From assembly GCA_900473745.1 (NCBI GenBank), contig UCMW01000003.1, positions 124,339-188,338 on the forward strand: a stretch of DNA of 64,000 nt. The letters run 5' to 3'. The DNA is from Hyphomicrobiales bacterium (GTDB taxonomy: Bacteria; Pseudomonadota; Alphaproteobacteria; Rhizobiales; Rhizobiaceae). The position numbers and the translations under genes are program-made. Position 1 is the first letter of the stretch. Each line of letters opens with the position of its first letter. Of the stretch, positions 54,306 through 63,563 are shown in pieces. The notes beneath the pieces are model-generated. The model ran no database searches, had not been told where the DNA came from, and saw only the letters and a list, made by a program, of their open reading frames with translations.

Positions 54306-55441
54306 TGTCCGCCGTCGAAACCACCGCCATCACGCCGCCGAAAAAGACCTGGCTCAAGCCCACCAACGCTCGCCGCCTTCAAAACTTCAAGGCGAACCGA
54401 CGCGGCTTCTGGTCCTTCTGGATCTTCATGGTTCTGTTCGTCTTGAGCATGTTCGCCGAATTCATTGCCAATGACCGGCCAATCATCGCCTCTTACAAAG
54501 GCGAGATCCTCTTCCCCGTCGTCGTCGATTATCCGGAAGAAAAATTCGGCGGCTTCCTGGCCGTCACCGATTATCGCTCGCCCTTCATCTCAGACGAGAT
54601 CAACGCCAACGGCTGGATGCTCTGGCCGCCGATCCGGTATTCCTACCGCACGGTCAATTCCGAGGTTCCCCATTCGGCACCGACAGCGCCCTTCTGGCTG
54701 ATGGACAAGGAAACCCGCTGCGCCGCCTATCCGCTGAAGGCGGAAGATCCGAACTGCGTGCTCGGCAACATGAACTGGCTCGGCACCGACGATCAGGCGC
54801 GCGACGTCATGGCCCGCATGATCTACGGCTTCCGAATCTCGATCCTCTTCGGTCTGGCGCTGACGCTCGCCTCTGCCGCGATCGGGGTCACAGCCGGTGC
54901 CGTGCAGGGCTATTTCGGCGGCTGGACCGATCTTTTGATGCAGCGCTTCATCGAGATATGGTCCTCGATGCCGGTCCTCTACATCCTGCTGATCATAGCC
55001 GCCATCCTGCCGCCCGGCTTCTTCGTCCTGCTCGGCATCATGCTGCTCTTCTCCTGGGTCGGCTTTGTCGGCATCGTCCGCGCCGAGTTCCTGCGCGCCA
55101 GAAACTTCGAATATGTCAACGCTGCCCGCGCGCTTGGCGTCGGCAACGGGACGATCATGTTCCGCCATCTCCTGCCGAACGCCATGGTCGCGACCCTGAC
55201 CTTCCTGCCCTTCATCCTCTCGGGCTCGATCACGACACTCACCTCGCTCGACTTCCTCGGCTTCGGCATGCCGCCCGGCTCGCCCTCGCTCGGCGAACTG
55301 ATCGCGCAAGGCAAACGCAACCTCCAGGCCCCCTGGCTCGGTCTGACCGCCTTCTTCACCATGTCGATCATGCTATCGCTGCTGATCTTCGTCGGCGAAG
55401 CCGTCCGCGATGCGTTCGACCCGAGGAAGACCTTCCGATGA
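54305..55441 (+). CDS. yejE: Yej ABC transporter permease YejE
   Basis: A 378-aa permease. A short cytoplasmic arm ([20 protein letters not shown]) leads to TM1 (FWSFWIFMVLFVLSMFAEFI) and a long periplasmic insert, then the core with EAA loop YVNAARALGVGNGTIMFRHL. It ends DAFDPRKTFR. The stop codon overlaps an ATG at 55438, which opens a 23-codon leader ORF leading to the antitoxin. Confidence 0.93.
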   Translation: MSAVETTAITPPKKTWLKPTNARRLQNFKANRRGFWSFWIFMVLFVLSMFAEFIANDRPIIASYKGEILFPVVVDYPEEKFGGFLAVTDYRSPFISDEINANGWMLWPPIRYSYRTVNSEVPHSAPTAPFWLMDKETRCAAYPLKAEDPNCVLGNMNWLGTDDQARDVMARMIYGFRISILFGLALTLASAAIGVTAGAVQGYFGGWTDLLMQRFIEIWSSMPVLYILLIIAAILPPGFFVLLGIMLLFSWVGFVGIVRAEFLRARNFEYVNAARALGVGNGTIMFRHLLPNAMVATLTFLPFILSGSITTLTSLDFLGFGMPPGSPSLGELIAQGKRNLQAPWLGLTAFFTMSIMLSLLIFVGEAVRDAFDPRKTFR

Positions 55442-55509
55442 GCGCGGGTTCGTCAAGAGAGTGCTTTTGTGGCATGATGCGCGCAGGCCTGATCAGGAGC
55501 GTGATGTGA
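55438..55509 (+). CDS. 23-codon leader ORF linking yejE to the antitoxin
   Basis: The ATG at 55438 overlaps the yejE stop (ATGA) and the ORF's own stop (55507-55509) overlaps the antitoxin ATG at 55509 (TGATG). It would encode MSAGSSRECFCGMM and nine more residues, with no recognisable domain. I infer that it either couples translation or is the displaced 5' end of the original yejF; it may not make a functional peptide. Confidence 0.4.
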   Translation: MSAGSSRECFCGMMRAGLIRSVM

Positions 55510-55760
55510 TGAACAAGATCGTCAGAGAGCATTACCCGGTTGAGAACTTGCCGGCGGATCTCCGCGAGGGATTGACCGAGGGCAGCACCGTGCGGGTTGT
55601 GGTGGAAGTAGATGGCATTGAAACCGATGAGCCCAAGCGGCGCTCGGTCAAACAAACTCTGGAGCACTTGGAAAGACTTCGGCAAGGCCGCGCCCCGGAC
55701 ACCGACGTGGCGGAGGCGGTTTCGAGGATCCGTGCGCTTCGAGATGAATGGGAAGATTGA
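55509..55760 (+). CDS. Antitoxin of a VapBC-like pair
   Basis: An 83-aa protein: MNKIVREHYPVENLPADLRE, then GSTVRVVVEVDG (AbrB-like beta strand pattern) and an acidic helical C-terminus (LEHLERLRQGRAPDTDVAEA) like those that wrap PIN toxins. AGGAG lies 9 nt before the ATG. Its stop overlaps the toxin start at 55760 (TGATG). I call it VapB-like from the pairing with a PIN-domain gene; its DNA-binding half is not certain. Confidence 0.7.
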   Translation: MNKIVREHYPVENLPADLREGLTEGSTVRVVVEVDGIETDEPKRRSVKQTLEHLERLRQGRAPDTDVAEAVSRIRALRDEWED

Positions 55761-56263
55761 TGATCGCCGTTGAACGTGTCTACCTGGACACCAACGTGTT
55801 CATCATGCTTTCGGAGAAAAACCATAGGCTTCAGCAACTGCTGGTGCAGATGATATCGGCTCAACCTTTTGGAACGCCACCGAAGTTTGCCACAAGTGAG
55901 CTGACGCTTTCGGAACTGCTCGTAAAGCCGCATCAAGCAGGCGATGACACTCTGATCAATGGCTACGAGTCGCTGATACTGAACAGCGAATGGCTGGATG
56001 TGCGCCCGGTCGATCGCGCCGTACTTTATTATGCCGCCGTCCTTCGTGCCCAGTATCGCCACTTGAAGCTGCCGGATGCGATCCATGTGTCCAGCGCGAT
56101 CGGGCAAGATTGCTCTCATTTCTTGTCTGATGATCACGGCATCAAGGACCGATACGACGTTACGCATAGACGCCATGGGTTCACTCGCGTTGCGCCCACT
56201 CTGAAGGTCCTCCGCCCCGACGAACCCACGCTCACCTCCCTGATCGAAAGCCTTTCCGCATGA
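55760..56263 (+). CDS. PIN-domain toxin (VapC-like)
   Basis: A 167-aa PIN-domain ribonuclease. Acidic active-site residues are in place: Asp10 in YLDTNVF, Glu52 in ELTLSELL, Asp106 in LPDAIHVSSA and Asp124/125 in FLSDDHG. The ATG at 55760 overlaps the antitoxin stop and its own stop overlaps the yejF ATG at 56260 (ATGA). VapC toxins cut tRNA or rRNA when freed from the antitoxin. Being embedded in a transporter operon is unusual; see findings. Confidence 0.82.
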   Translation: MIAVERVYLDTNVFIMLSEKNHRLQQLLVQMISAQPFGTPPKFATSELTLSELLVKPHQAGDDTLINGYESLILNSEWLDVRPVDRAVLYYAAVLRAQYRHLKLPDAIHVSSAIGQDCSHFLSDDHGIKDRYDVTHRRHGFTRVAPTLKVLRPDEPTLTSLIESLSA

Positions 56264-57888
56264 CCGAACCCCTGCTTTCCGTGCGCGATCTCTCCGTCTC
56301 CTTCCACCAGGGCGGTCGCGTGAGCCTGGCGGTCGACCGCGTTTCTTTCGACATCGGCCGTGGCGAGATTGTCGCTTTGGTCGGCGAATCCGGTTCGGGC
56401 AAGTCCGTCTCCGCCGCGTCGATCCTGAAGCTCCTGCCTTACCCCGCCGCCAGCCACCCCTCCGGCGAGATTCTCTTCGACGGTCGCGACTTGATGACCG
56501 CAAGCGAGCCAGAGCTCCGCTCGGTACGCGGCAATGACATCACCATGATCTTCCAGGAGCCGATGACCTCGCTCAATCCGCTGCACACGATCGAGCGGCA
56601 GATTAGCGAGATCCTGGCCCTGCATCAGGGTCTCGAAGGCGATAGCGCGCGTGCCAGGGTACTGGAACTGCTGCATCAGGTCGGCATCCGCGAGCCGGAG
56701 AAGCGGCTGACGGCGTTTCCGCACGAACTCTCCGGCGGCCAGCGCCAGCGTGTCATGATCGCCATGGCGCTCGCCAACCGCCCAAAGCTGCTGATTGCCG
56801 ACGAGCCGACCACGGCTCTCGATGTCACGGTCCAGGCCCAGATCCTGGAACTCCTGGGCCGCCTGAAGACCGAGCACGGCATGTCCATGCTCTTCATCAC
56901 CCATGATCTCGGCATTGTCCGCAAATTCGCTGATCGCGTATGCGTCATGACAAAGGGTGAGATCGTCGAGGCGGGCGCCGTCGAAGAGATTTTCGAGCGC
57001 CCGCAACATCCTTACACGAAGAAGCTGCTCGCCTCCGAGCCGCGCGGCGAACCGCCATTGCTGGACGAGACGAAGCCTATTGTAATGCAGGGCGAAGACA
57101 TCCGCGTCTGGTTCCCGATCAAAGCAGGCTTCCTGCGCCGCACCGTCGATCACGTGAAGGCGGTCGACGGCGTGGACCTCACGCTCAGAGCCGGGCAGAC
57201 GCTCGGCGTGGTCGGCGAATCCGGCTCCGGCAAGACGACGCTTGGGCTCGCACTTTCGCGCCTCATCTCGTCCAAGGGCCGCATCAGTTTCATCGGCAAG
57301 GACATACACGCATTCTCCTACAGCGAGATGCGCCCCTTGCGCGATCGCTTGCAGATCGTCTTCCAGGATCCCTTCGGTTCGCTCAGCCCCCGCATGTCGG
57401 TCGGCGAGATCATTGCCGAGGGCTTGAAGGTCCACGAAAAACAACTCTTGGCGGAAGAGCGCGACAGCCGCGTCGCCTGGGCGCTGGAAGAGGTCGGTCT
57501 GGATCCCGCCACCCGCTGGCGCTACCCCCATGAATTCTCCGGCGGCCAGCGCCAGCGCATCGCAATCGCTCGCGCCATGGTTCTCAAACCCCGCTTCGTC
57601 ATGCTCGACGAACCCACCTCCGCCCTGGACATGACCGTCCAGGCCCAGGTCGTTGACCTCCTGCGCGACCTTCAGGCCAAGCACGATCTCGCCTATCTCT
57701 TCATCAGCCACGATCTCAAGGTGGTGAAAGCGCTCGCCAACGAGCTGATCGTCATGCGCGGCGGCAAGGTGGTCGAAAAGGGACCGGCGGCAGAGGTTTT
57801 CGCCGCCCCCAAGGCCGATTATACCCGCGCCCTCATGGCCGCCGCCTTCAATCTCGAAGCCGTCGAGGCCGGCGGCATTCGCCAATAA
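56260..57888 (+). CDS. yejF: Yej ABC transporter ATP-binding protein (two ATPase domains)
   Basis: A 542-aa protein with two fused nucleotide-binding domains. First: [20 protein letters not shown] near residue 38, [37 protein letters not shown]. Second: [20 protein letters not shown] near residue 320, [36 protein letters not shown]. The oligopeptide/dipeptide C-terminal segment follows the first. It starts in an ATGA overlap with the toxin gene, so its translation should depend on ribosomes finishing the toxin. Confidence 0.94.
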   Translation: MTEPLLSVRDLSVSFHQGGRVSLAVDRVSFDIGRGEIVALVGESGSGKSVSAASILKLLPYPAASHPSGEILFDGRDLMTASEPELRSVRGNDITMIFQEPMTSLNPLHTIERQISEILALHQGLEGDSARARVLELLHQVGIREPEKRLTAFPHELSGGQRQRVMIAMALANRPKLLIADEPTTALDVTVQAQILELLGRLKTEHGMSMLFITHDLGIVRKFADRVCVMTKGEIVEAGAVEEIFERPQHPYTKKLLASEPRGEPPLLDETKPIVMQGEDIRVWFPIKAGFLRRTVDHVKAVDGVDLTLRAGQTLGVVGESGSGKTTLGLALSRLISSKGRISFIGKDIHAFSYSEMRPLRDRLQIVFQDPFGSLSPRMSVGEIIAEGLKVHEKQLLAEERDSRVAWALEEVGLDPATRWRYPHEFSGGQRQRIAIARAMVLKPRFVMLDEPTSALDMTVQAQVVDLLRDLQAKHDLAYLFISHDLKVVKALANELIVMRGGKVVEKGPAAEVFAAPKADYTRALMAAAFNLEAVEAGGIRQ

Positions 57889-57900
57889 TGTGAGTTCCCC

Positions 57901-58863
57901 ATGTCCGACAAACGTCCCGTCGTCATCGACCTCCGCTTCGCGCGCGAAAGCGTGGTCTCCGCCCTCCGGTCCGCCTTCAAGGATCGACCTGTCATCGACA
58001 TGGGCGATCCGGCAAATGCTGATCGGGACCTCACCGATGCCGAATTCGCCGTCGTTTGGAAGCCCGATCAGACACTCTTTCGCCGTGCCACGGGCTTGAA
58101 GGCCATTTTCTCCGGCGGTGCCGGCGTGGATCACATCCTCTCGGCCTATGAACTGCCCGACCTTCCCATCGTCCGCTTCGTCGATCGCAGCCTGACGGAC
58201 CGCATGAGCGAATGGGTCGTCTGGCAATGCCTTCACCACCTGCGCAATGGCTTCGCCTATGCCGGACAGCAGCGGAATCGTATCTGGCACGAGATCGCTG
58301 ATCAGCCCGAAGCGCGAGACGTGACCCTCGGCGTCATGGGCCTCGGTGTCCTCGGCGCGGATGCCGTCCGCAAGCTCAAGGTCATGGGCTTCGATGTCAT
58401 CGGCTGGTCGCGCCGCTCGAAGACAATCGCCGGTGTCGAAACCTTCGATGCCACAAGCCTCGACGCCTTTCTTGGCCGAACCGACATCCTCGTCGGCCTC
58501 CTGCCGCTGACTGACGATACTCGCGGCATCTATGATCGCGCACTGTTCTCGAAACTCCGCCGCACAGGCGCCTTGGGCGGCCCGATCTTTCTCAACGCCG
58601 GTCGTGGCGGCAGCCAGAAAGAAGCCGAGCTGACCGAGTGCCTCACCGACGGAACGCTGAAGGCCGCGTCTCTGGATGTCTTCGAAAGTGAGCCGCTCGA
58701 CCCGGATAGTCCGCTTTGGTCGATGTCCAACGTAATCATCACGCCCCATGCGGCAGCCGCTTCGGATGTCCGCGCCCTGTTCCGCCACGTCGAAGGGCAG
58801 ATAGCCAGGGCAGAAGCCGGTAAGCCCCTCGAATTCGTGGTTGATCGCACATCCGGCTACTGA
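57901..58863 (+). CDS. ghrA: D-2-hydroxyacid dehydrogenase (GhrA-like glyoxylate/hydroxypyruvate reductase)
   Basis: A 320-aa NAD(P)-dependent enzyme. Rossmann motif LGVMGLGVLGADAVRKLKVM near residue 142; catalytic Arg in FLNAGRGGSQKEAELTECL, Glu in DVFESEPLDPDSP and His in IITPHAAAASDVR. N-terminal IFSGGAGVDHILSAYELPDL is characteristic of GhrA. It starts 12 bp after yejF and may be on the same transcript; the substrate would be glyoxylate or hydroxypyruvate. Confidence 0.88.
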   Translation: MSDKRPVVIDLRFARESVVSALRSAFKDRPVIDMGDPANADRDLTDAEFAVVWKPDQTLFRRATGLKAIFSGGAGVDHILSAYELPDLPIVRFVDRSLTDRMSEWVVWQCLHHLRNGFAYAGQQRNRIWHEIADQPEARDVTLGVMGLGVLGADAVRKLKVMGFDVIGWSRRSKTIAGVETFDATSLDAFLGRTDILVGLLPLTDDTRGIYDRALFSKLRRTGALGGPIFLNAGRGGSQKEAELTECLTDGTLKAASLDVFESEPLDPDSPLWSMSNVIITPHAAAASDVRALFRHVEGQIARAEAGKPLEFVVDRTSGY

Positions 58864-58965
58864 CTGAGATTTGAATTCGCGGAACAAACCGCCAGAGCTC
58901 CCGTTTGCTTTGGGAAGGCGCACCCATCCGGGCTGTGCCACCAGGATATGACAGGGAGTTTTCAC

Positions 58966-59271
58966 ATGAACGGCAGAACCGACATGCCCGACACGACCGA
59001 CCGCCGTACCCGCGGGCTGGCGCCCGAGCCCATGACCCCGGTCGAGGCGCGCCAGGGCTTTCGCGGCAAGCCCGTCCTGATCGTCCTTCTGGGCGGTCTG
59101 ATCCTGGCCATGCTGGTCTGGATCCCTGCGGAATGGTGGGGCAATTCCATTGCGCCGGAGAACCCGGCAAACGAGTCCCAGCAGACAGCGCCGGCGCCGG
59201 CGCCGTCTTCGGGCGGGACAGCCAGCGAAGGCCAGAACATGCCGCAGTCCAACCCCACGCCGGGTCAGTAA
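58966..59271 (+). CDS. Small single-span membrane protein
   Basis: A 101-aa protein with one TM (GKPVLIVLLGGLILAMLVWI) at about residues 35-55. The N-terminus is charged and disordered (MPDTTDRRTRGLAPEPMTPV), and a Pro/Ala/Ser-rich tail lies outside. AGGGAG lies 7 nt before the ATG at 58966; an upstream ATG at 58948 lacks one. No domain was recognised. It lies between ghrA and pncB on the same strand. Confidence 0.68.
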   Translation: MNGRTDMPDTTDRRTRGLAPEPMTPVEARQGFRGKPVLIVLLGGLILAMLVWIPAEWWGNSIAPENPANESQQTAPAPAPSSGGTASEGQNMPQSNPTPGQ

Positions 59272-59404
59272 TTCCTGCGTGTCTTGTGACTGCGCGTCGC
59301 TCACTGGACAATCCGAAATCGATTGTCGATAACTGCAGCGGAAGCGGCCGAAGCGTTCCGGTCGCCCGCCGCAGTTCCCGCTGCGGATGAGAAGGCAGTG
59401 GATC

Positions 59405-60709
59405 ATGACCAAGACAGACATCGCGACCAGGGTTTACAACCACACCTGGAAGCTCGATCCGATCATCCGCAGCCTCATCGATACGGATTTCTACAAGCTG
59501 CTGATGCTCCAGATGATCTGGAAGCTGTATCCCGAGGTTGACGCCACCTTCACCCTTATCAATCGCACGACTTCTGTACGTCTCGCCGAAGAGATTGATG
59601 AACAGGAACTGCGCGACCAGCTCGATCACGTCCGATCCCTGCGCCTGACCAAGAAGGAAATGATCTGGCTTGCGGGTAACACCTTCTACGGTCGCGCCCA
59701 GATCTTCGAGCCCGAATTCCTCGCCTGGCTTGGTCATCTACAGCTCCCCGAATACGAGCTTTCCAAGCGTGACGGCCAGTATGAATTGACCTTCCGCGGA
59801 TCCTGGATGGAGACCACCCTCTGGGAGATTCCGGCGCTTGCCATCATCAATGAACTGCGTTCCCGCGCGGCCATGCGGTCGCTCGGCTTCTTCACCCTGG
59901 ACGTTCTATATGCGCGCGCCAAGGCCAAGATGTGGGCCAAGGTGGAGCGCCTGCGTGAGCTCCCCGGCCTGCGCATCTCCGATTTTGGCACCCGCCGCCG
60001 CCACAGTTTCCTCTGGCAGCGCTGGTGCGTCGAAGCGCTCAAGGAAGGCATCGGTCCGGCCTTCACCGGCACAAGCAATGTCCTCCTCGCCATGGACTCG
60101 GATCTGGAAGCCGTAGGCACGAATGCCCATGAACTTCCCATGGTCGTCGCGGCACTTGCCGATAGTGATGAACAGCTGGCAGCAGCTCCCTATCAGGTGC
60201 TGAAAGACTGGAACCGCCTTTATGGCGGAAATCTTCTGATCGTCCTGCCCGACGCCTTCGGCACCACATCCTTTCTCGATCACGCCCCCGAATGGGTTGC
60301 CGACTGGACCGGGTTCCGCCCGGACAGTGCGCCGCCGATCGAAGGCGGCGAGAAGATTATCGACTGGTGGAAGAAGACGGGCCGCGATCCCCGCAAGAAG
60401 CTGCTGATTTTCTCGGATGGTCTCGATGTCGATGCGATCATCGATACCTATCGTCATTTCGCCGGCCGTGTGCGCATGTCCTTCGGCTGGGGCACCAATC
60501 TCACCAATGACTTCGCCGGCTGCGCGCCGGTGGAGATTGCCGGCCTGAAGCCGATCTCCATCGTCTGCAAGGTGTCGGAGGCCAATGGACGCCCGGCCGT
60601 CAAGCTCTCGGACAATCCGCGCAAGGCGACTGGAGACCCGGCGGAGGTCGAGCGCTACCTGCGCTTCTTCGGCGCCCAGGATCGCGTCGAACAGGCTGTA
60701 CTCGTCTGA
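59405..60709 (+). CDS. pncB: Nicotinate phosphoribosyltransferase
   Basis: A 434-aa NAD salvage enzyme joining nicotinate to PRPP with ATP. N-terminal [40 protein letters not shown] and [20 protein letters not shown] (with the active-site His autophosphorylation region) are intact, and the C-terminal [13 protein letters not shown] binds phosphate. A GAGAAGG element 9 nt upstream supports ATG 59405 over 59387. Confidence 0.95.
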   Translation: MTKTDIATRVYNHTWKLDPIIRSLIDTDFYKLLMLQMIWKLYPEVDATFTLINRTTSVRLAEEIDEQELRDQLDHVRSLRLTKKEMIWLAGNTFYGRAQIFEPEFLAWLGHLQLPEYELSKRDGQYELTFRGSWMETTLWEIPALAIINELRSRAAMRSLGFFTLDVLYARAKAKMWAKVERLRELPGLRISDFGTRRRHSFLWQRWCVEALKEGIGPAFTGTSNVLLAMDSDLEAVGTNAHELPMVVAALADSDEQLAAAPYQVLKDWNRLYGGNLLIVLPDAFGTTSFLDHAPEWVADWTGFRPDSAPPIEGGEKIIDWWKKTGRDPRKKLLIFSDGLDVDAIIDTYRHFAGRVRMSFGWGTNLTNDFAGCAPVEIAGLKPISIVCKVSEANGRPAVKLSDNPRKATGDPAEVERYLRFFGAQDRVEQAVLV

Positions 60710-60814
60710 CAGACCAGCCAATCGGATGCGTTAGATACCTTGCATCCGCAGGTCATGCCGTGCAGTCTTGCGCCCACGGGAGGGAGCCCGTGATCCGCAA
60801 GGGAGGAGTGCCGA

Positions 60815-61279
60815 ATGGATATGCAAGGCAGCGAGCGCATCGAGGCGCCGGTCGAAACCGTGTGGCGAGCCCTCAATGATCCCGAGATCCTGAAACAGGC
60901 GATTCCCGGCTGTGAAAGCCTGGAGAAGACCTCCGACACCACGATGGCCGCCAGGGTCGTTCTGAAGATCGGTCCGATCAAGGCAAAGTTCGAGGGTGCC
61001 GTCGAGCTGCAGAACCTCAACCCGCCGAATTCCTACACGATCTCAGGCGAAGGCAAGGGCGGGCTCGCGGGTTTCGCCAAGGGTGGTGCCGATGTGACGC
61101 TGACAGCCGATGGCGAAGGAGCCACCTTGCTCAGCTACACCGTAAAGGCCGAAGTCGGGGGCAAGATCGCCCAGCTCGGCAGCCGGCTGATCGAATCGAC
61201 GTCGAAGAAGCTCGCGGGCGAATTCTTCTCGAACTTCAGCGCGGCCGTTACGGCCAGGGATGCGCAAGCCGAGGCTTGA
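60815..61279 (+). CDS. CoxG-like SRPBCC protein (carbon monoxide dehydrogenase subunit G family)
   Basis: A 154-aa START/SRPBCC-fold protein: RIEAPVETVWRALNDPEILK, then AIPGCESLEKTS (the family GCE motif), KIGPIKAKFEGAVELQNLN and GAATLLSYTVKAEVGGKIAQ-like repeats near the end. CoxG helps membrane-anchor CO dehydrogenases, but no coxMSL is visible here, so it is likely a general lipid- or hydrophobe-binding protein. GGAGGAG precedes the ATG. Confidence 0.85.
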   Translation: MDMQGSERIEAPVETVWRALNDPEILKQAIPGCESLEKTSDTTMAARVVLKIGPIKAKFEGAVELQNLNPPNSYTISGEGKGGLAGFAKGGADVTLTADGEGATLLSYTVKAEVGGKIAQLGSRLIESTSKKLAGEFFSNFSAAVTARDAQAEA

Positions 61280-61365
61280 CCAATCAGCTCCGATCGGGTG
61301 AAAGCTCGGCGCAAGGATAGGTGATCATCGTGGAACCTGCCGAGATGATTCGGCTTTAAGGGGAC

Positions 61366-61530
61366 ATGACGATGATGAACGAAGGACCTGATCAGTATTT
61401 CGAACAGCAGGACATGGCGGTCAAGCTGATGCTTATCGAAAACAAGTCCGACGAATTGACGGACATCCTGGTGGAAGCGCTCCAGGATGCTCTGAAACTC
61501 CTCGAAGAAGAGCTTTCCACCGTCCACTGA
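61366..61530 (+). CDS. 54-codon small acidic protein
   Basis: A short ORF of 54 aa ending in ELSTVH. It starts MTMMNEGPDQYFEQQDMAVK. GGGG lies 8 nt before the second ATG (61372), which would make a 52-aa product. Most of the chain is a predicted amphipathic helix (SDELTDILVEALQDALKLLE). No family was recognised. It has low risk of being a chance frame because codon use and the helix pattern are regular, but the protein is unproven. Confidence 0.55.
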   Translation: MTMMNEGPDQYFEQQDMAVKLMLIENKSDELTDILVEALQDALKLLEEELSTVH

Positions 61531-61542
61531 ATCGACGGTAGG

Positions 61543-62529
61543 TCAGAACCGGTCGGACACCTGGATACCGGCCGGGCCGAGGATGACCGCGACAAGCACG
61601 GGCAGGAAGAACAGGATCATCGGAACGGTGAGCTTCGGCGGCAGTGCCGCAGCCTTCTTCTCCGCCTCGTTCATGCGCTCGTCGCGCCCTTCCTGAGCCA
61701 GCACCCGCAGCGCCTGCGCGACAGGCGTACCATAGCGGTCCGCCTGGATGAGCGCCTGGACCACGTTCTTGACGCCGTCGAGCTGGGTTCGCGTGCCGAG
61801 ATTTTCGAGTGCCTGGCGCCGGTCGGGGAGGAACGAAAGCTCGGCCGTGGTGAGCACCATTTCCTCGGCGAGTTCGGGTGATTGTTCCCCGATTTCGTCC
61901 GATACACGCCGCATGGCCGCCTCGAGCGAAATACCGGATTCCACGCAGATCAGCATCAGGTCCAGTGCGTCCGGCCAAGCGCGGCGGATCGACTTCTGGC
62001 GCTTGCCAATGCGGTTCGAAACATAAATGTTCGGCAGATAGAAGCCGACATAACCGCCCACGATGGTGGCGAAGAGCCGGACCGTCAGCGGTTTTTCAGC
62101 CAGATTTCCCAGCGCAAAGATCCAGAAAGCGGTCAGAGCCAAGGTCGCGAAGGGCAGCAGAAAGCGCGCGACGAGAAACATGTTCAGCGCGTTCTGCGAA
62201 CGAAGGCCGGCCGCTTTCAGGCGGTCGACGGTGTTGTCGTCGACAAGCGCCTTTTTCAGATTGAAGCGCTCGACAATATTGCGCACCGACTTGTTGTTCG
62301 TGGCCCGGAGCGATGCACGGCTCTGCGCCGCTTCGGCATTGAGTTTCGCGCGTTCGCGTGCACGGATGAGGTCGCGTTCGGTCGATACGGCGCGCATGCG
62401 CTTGTTGAGATCGCCGCGCTCCAGATAAGGCATCGCAATCGTGTAAAACGTGCCGAAGACCGCGAGCGCCACCAGCACTGCGATCACCAACGCCGGATTG
62501 GTCACTTGTGCGGCCCAGTCTTCGGTCAT
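61543..62529 (-). CDS. tadC: Tad pilus inner-membrane protein TadC
   Basis: A 328-aa T2SSF-domain protein with about four TMs: ALVIAVLVALAVFGTFYTIA, FATLALTAFWIFALGN and two near the C-terminus. The T2SSF signature is DALDLMLICVESGISLEAAM, with RQALENLGTRTQLDGVKNVV. It is the assembly platform of the Tad/Flp pilus with TadB. It lies 12 bp downstream of tadB on the same strand. Confidence 0.92.
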   Translation of the reverse strand: MTEDWAAQVTNPALVIAVLVALAVFGTFYTIAMPYLERGDLNKRMRAVSTERDLIRARERAKLNAEAAQSRASLRATNNKSVRNIVERFNLKKALVDDNTVDRLKAAGLRSQNALNMFLVARFLLPFATLALTAFWIFALGNLAEKPLTVRLFATIVGGYVGFYLPNIYVSNRIGKRQKSIRRAWPDALDLMLICVESGISLEAAMRRVSDEIGEQSPELAEEMVLTTAELSFLPDRRQALENLGTRTQLDGVKNVVQALIQADRYGTPVAQALRVLAQEGRDERMNEAEKKAAALPPKLTVPMILFFLPVLVAVILGPAGIQVSDRF

Positions 62530-62541
62530 CCCGCCTGTCCT

Positions 62542-63558
62542 TCAGATCTCGAAATTGATCATGTTGCGCATGACAAGCAGCCCGATACTCATCCACACGG
62601 CTGATATGCCGAGGATCAGATGTCCACGTGAATCGGTGAAGAGGATCATGATGTATTGCGGGGATGTCAGGTAAACCAGCAGGGCAACGATGAAGGGCAG
62701 GGCACCGATGATCGCCGCCGACGCTTTCGCTTCCATCGACAGCGCATTGACCTTGGCTTTCATCTTCTTGCGGTCGCGCAGCACCCGGGAAAGGTTCGAC
62801 AGGGCCTCCGAAAGGTTGCCGCCCGCCTGACCTTGGATCGCGATAACGATCGAGAAGAAATTGACTTCGTTGAGCGGCATGGTCTGGTGCATGCGCGCAA
62901 CGGCGTCGGGCACATTGAGGCCCAGCTGCTGTGATTCGACGATCCGTCGAAACTCGGTCTTCACCGGTTCCTGGCCATCGGAAGCGATCATGCGGATCGC
63001 ATCGTTCAGCGGCAGGCCCGAGCGAATGGAACGCACCATCACGTCCAGCGAGTTCGGAAACTCGTTCAGAAACTGCTTCTGACGACGACTGACGAGAAAG
63101 CCGACGATCCAGCGCGGCAGGCCGAGGCCGGCCACAAAGGCCGCGCCGCCGATGACCAGCGCCGGCATGCCAGCGAGAAATGTCACAGCGAGCACCACGA
63201 GGCCGAGGACGGCGCTCAGGATATAGAACTGCAGCATCGTGATCGGCAGACCCGATTGCACCAACTTGGCCTTGAGGCTGGTGGCATTGGCCTTCTTGGT
63301 CTTCTCCTGCTGCTGCTTCTTTTCCAGTTCCTTCAGCGAATCCTGGACGGATTTTCGGCGCTTGGAGATCTCCTGCACGCGGTCGCGGGCAGCCTTCACC
63401 TGCGACGTATCGGTCTCGGCCGCGCGAACCCGGTTGATCCGGTTCGCCGTCTTCTTGTCGGTTTCGATCCGCGAATAGAGCACACCATAGGCCACGGCTC
63501 CGGTCGAGACGGCGACCAGCAGAACGATGGCGAGAATGGTCGGATCTATGCCGAACAT
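62542..63558 (-). CDS. tadB: Tad pilus inner-membrane protein TadB
   Basis: A 338-aa T2SSF-domain protein. TM1 ILAIVLLVAVSTGAVAYGVL is followed by a long coiled-coil cytoplasmic stretch (SVQDSLKELEKKQQQEKTKK), two more TMs, the T2SSF domain (SIRSGLPLNDAIRMIASDGQ) and a C-terminal TM pair ending in INFEI. It pairs with TadC. It starts 5 bp after the cpaF stop. Confidence 0.92.
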   Translation of the reverse strand: MFGIDPTILAIVLLVAVSTGAVAYGVLYSRIETDKKTANRINRVRAAETDTSQVKAARDRVQEISKRRKSVQDSLKELEKKQQQEKTKKANATSLKAKLVQSGLPITMLQFYILSAVLGLVVLAVTFLAGMPALVIGGAAFVAGLGLPRWIVGFLVSRRQKQFLNEFPNSLDVMVRSIRSGLPLNDAIRMIASDGQEPVKTEFRRIVESQQLGLNVPDAVARMHQTMPLNEVNFFSIVIAIQGQAGGNLSEALSNLSRVLRDRKKMKAKVNALSMEAKASAAIIGALPFIVALLVYLTSPQYIMILFTDSRGHLILGISAVWMSIGLLVMRNMINFEI

Positions 63559-63563
63559 GGTGA

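Noticed and set aside
56134..59421. A 1095-aa minus-strand open frame opposite vapC, yejF and ghrA
   Set aside because: It spans several confirmed plus-strand genes and shows no domain or Shine-Dalgarno sequence, so it is a shadow frame.
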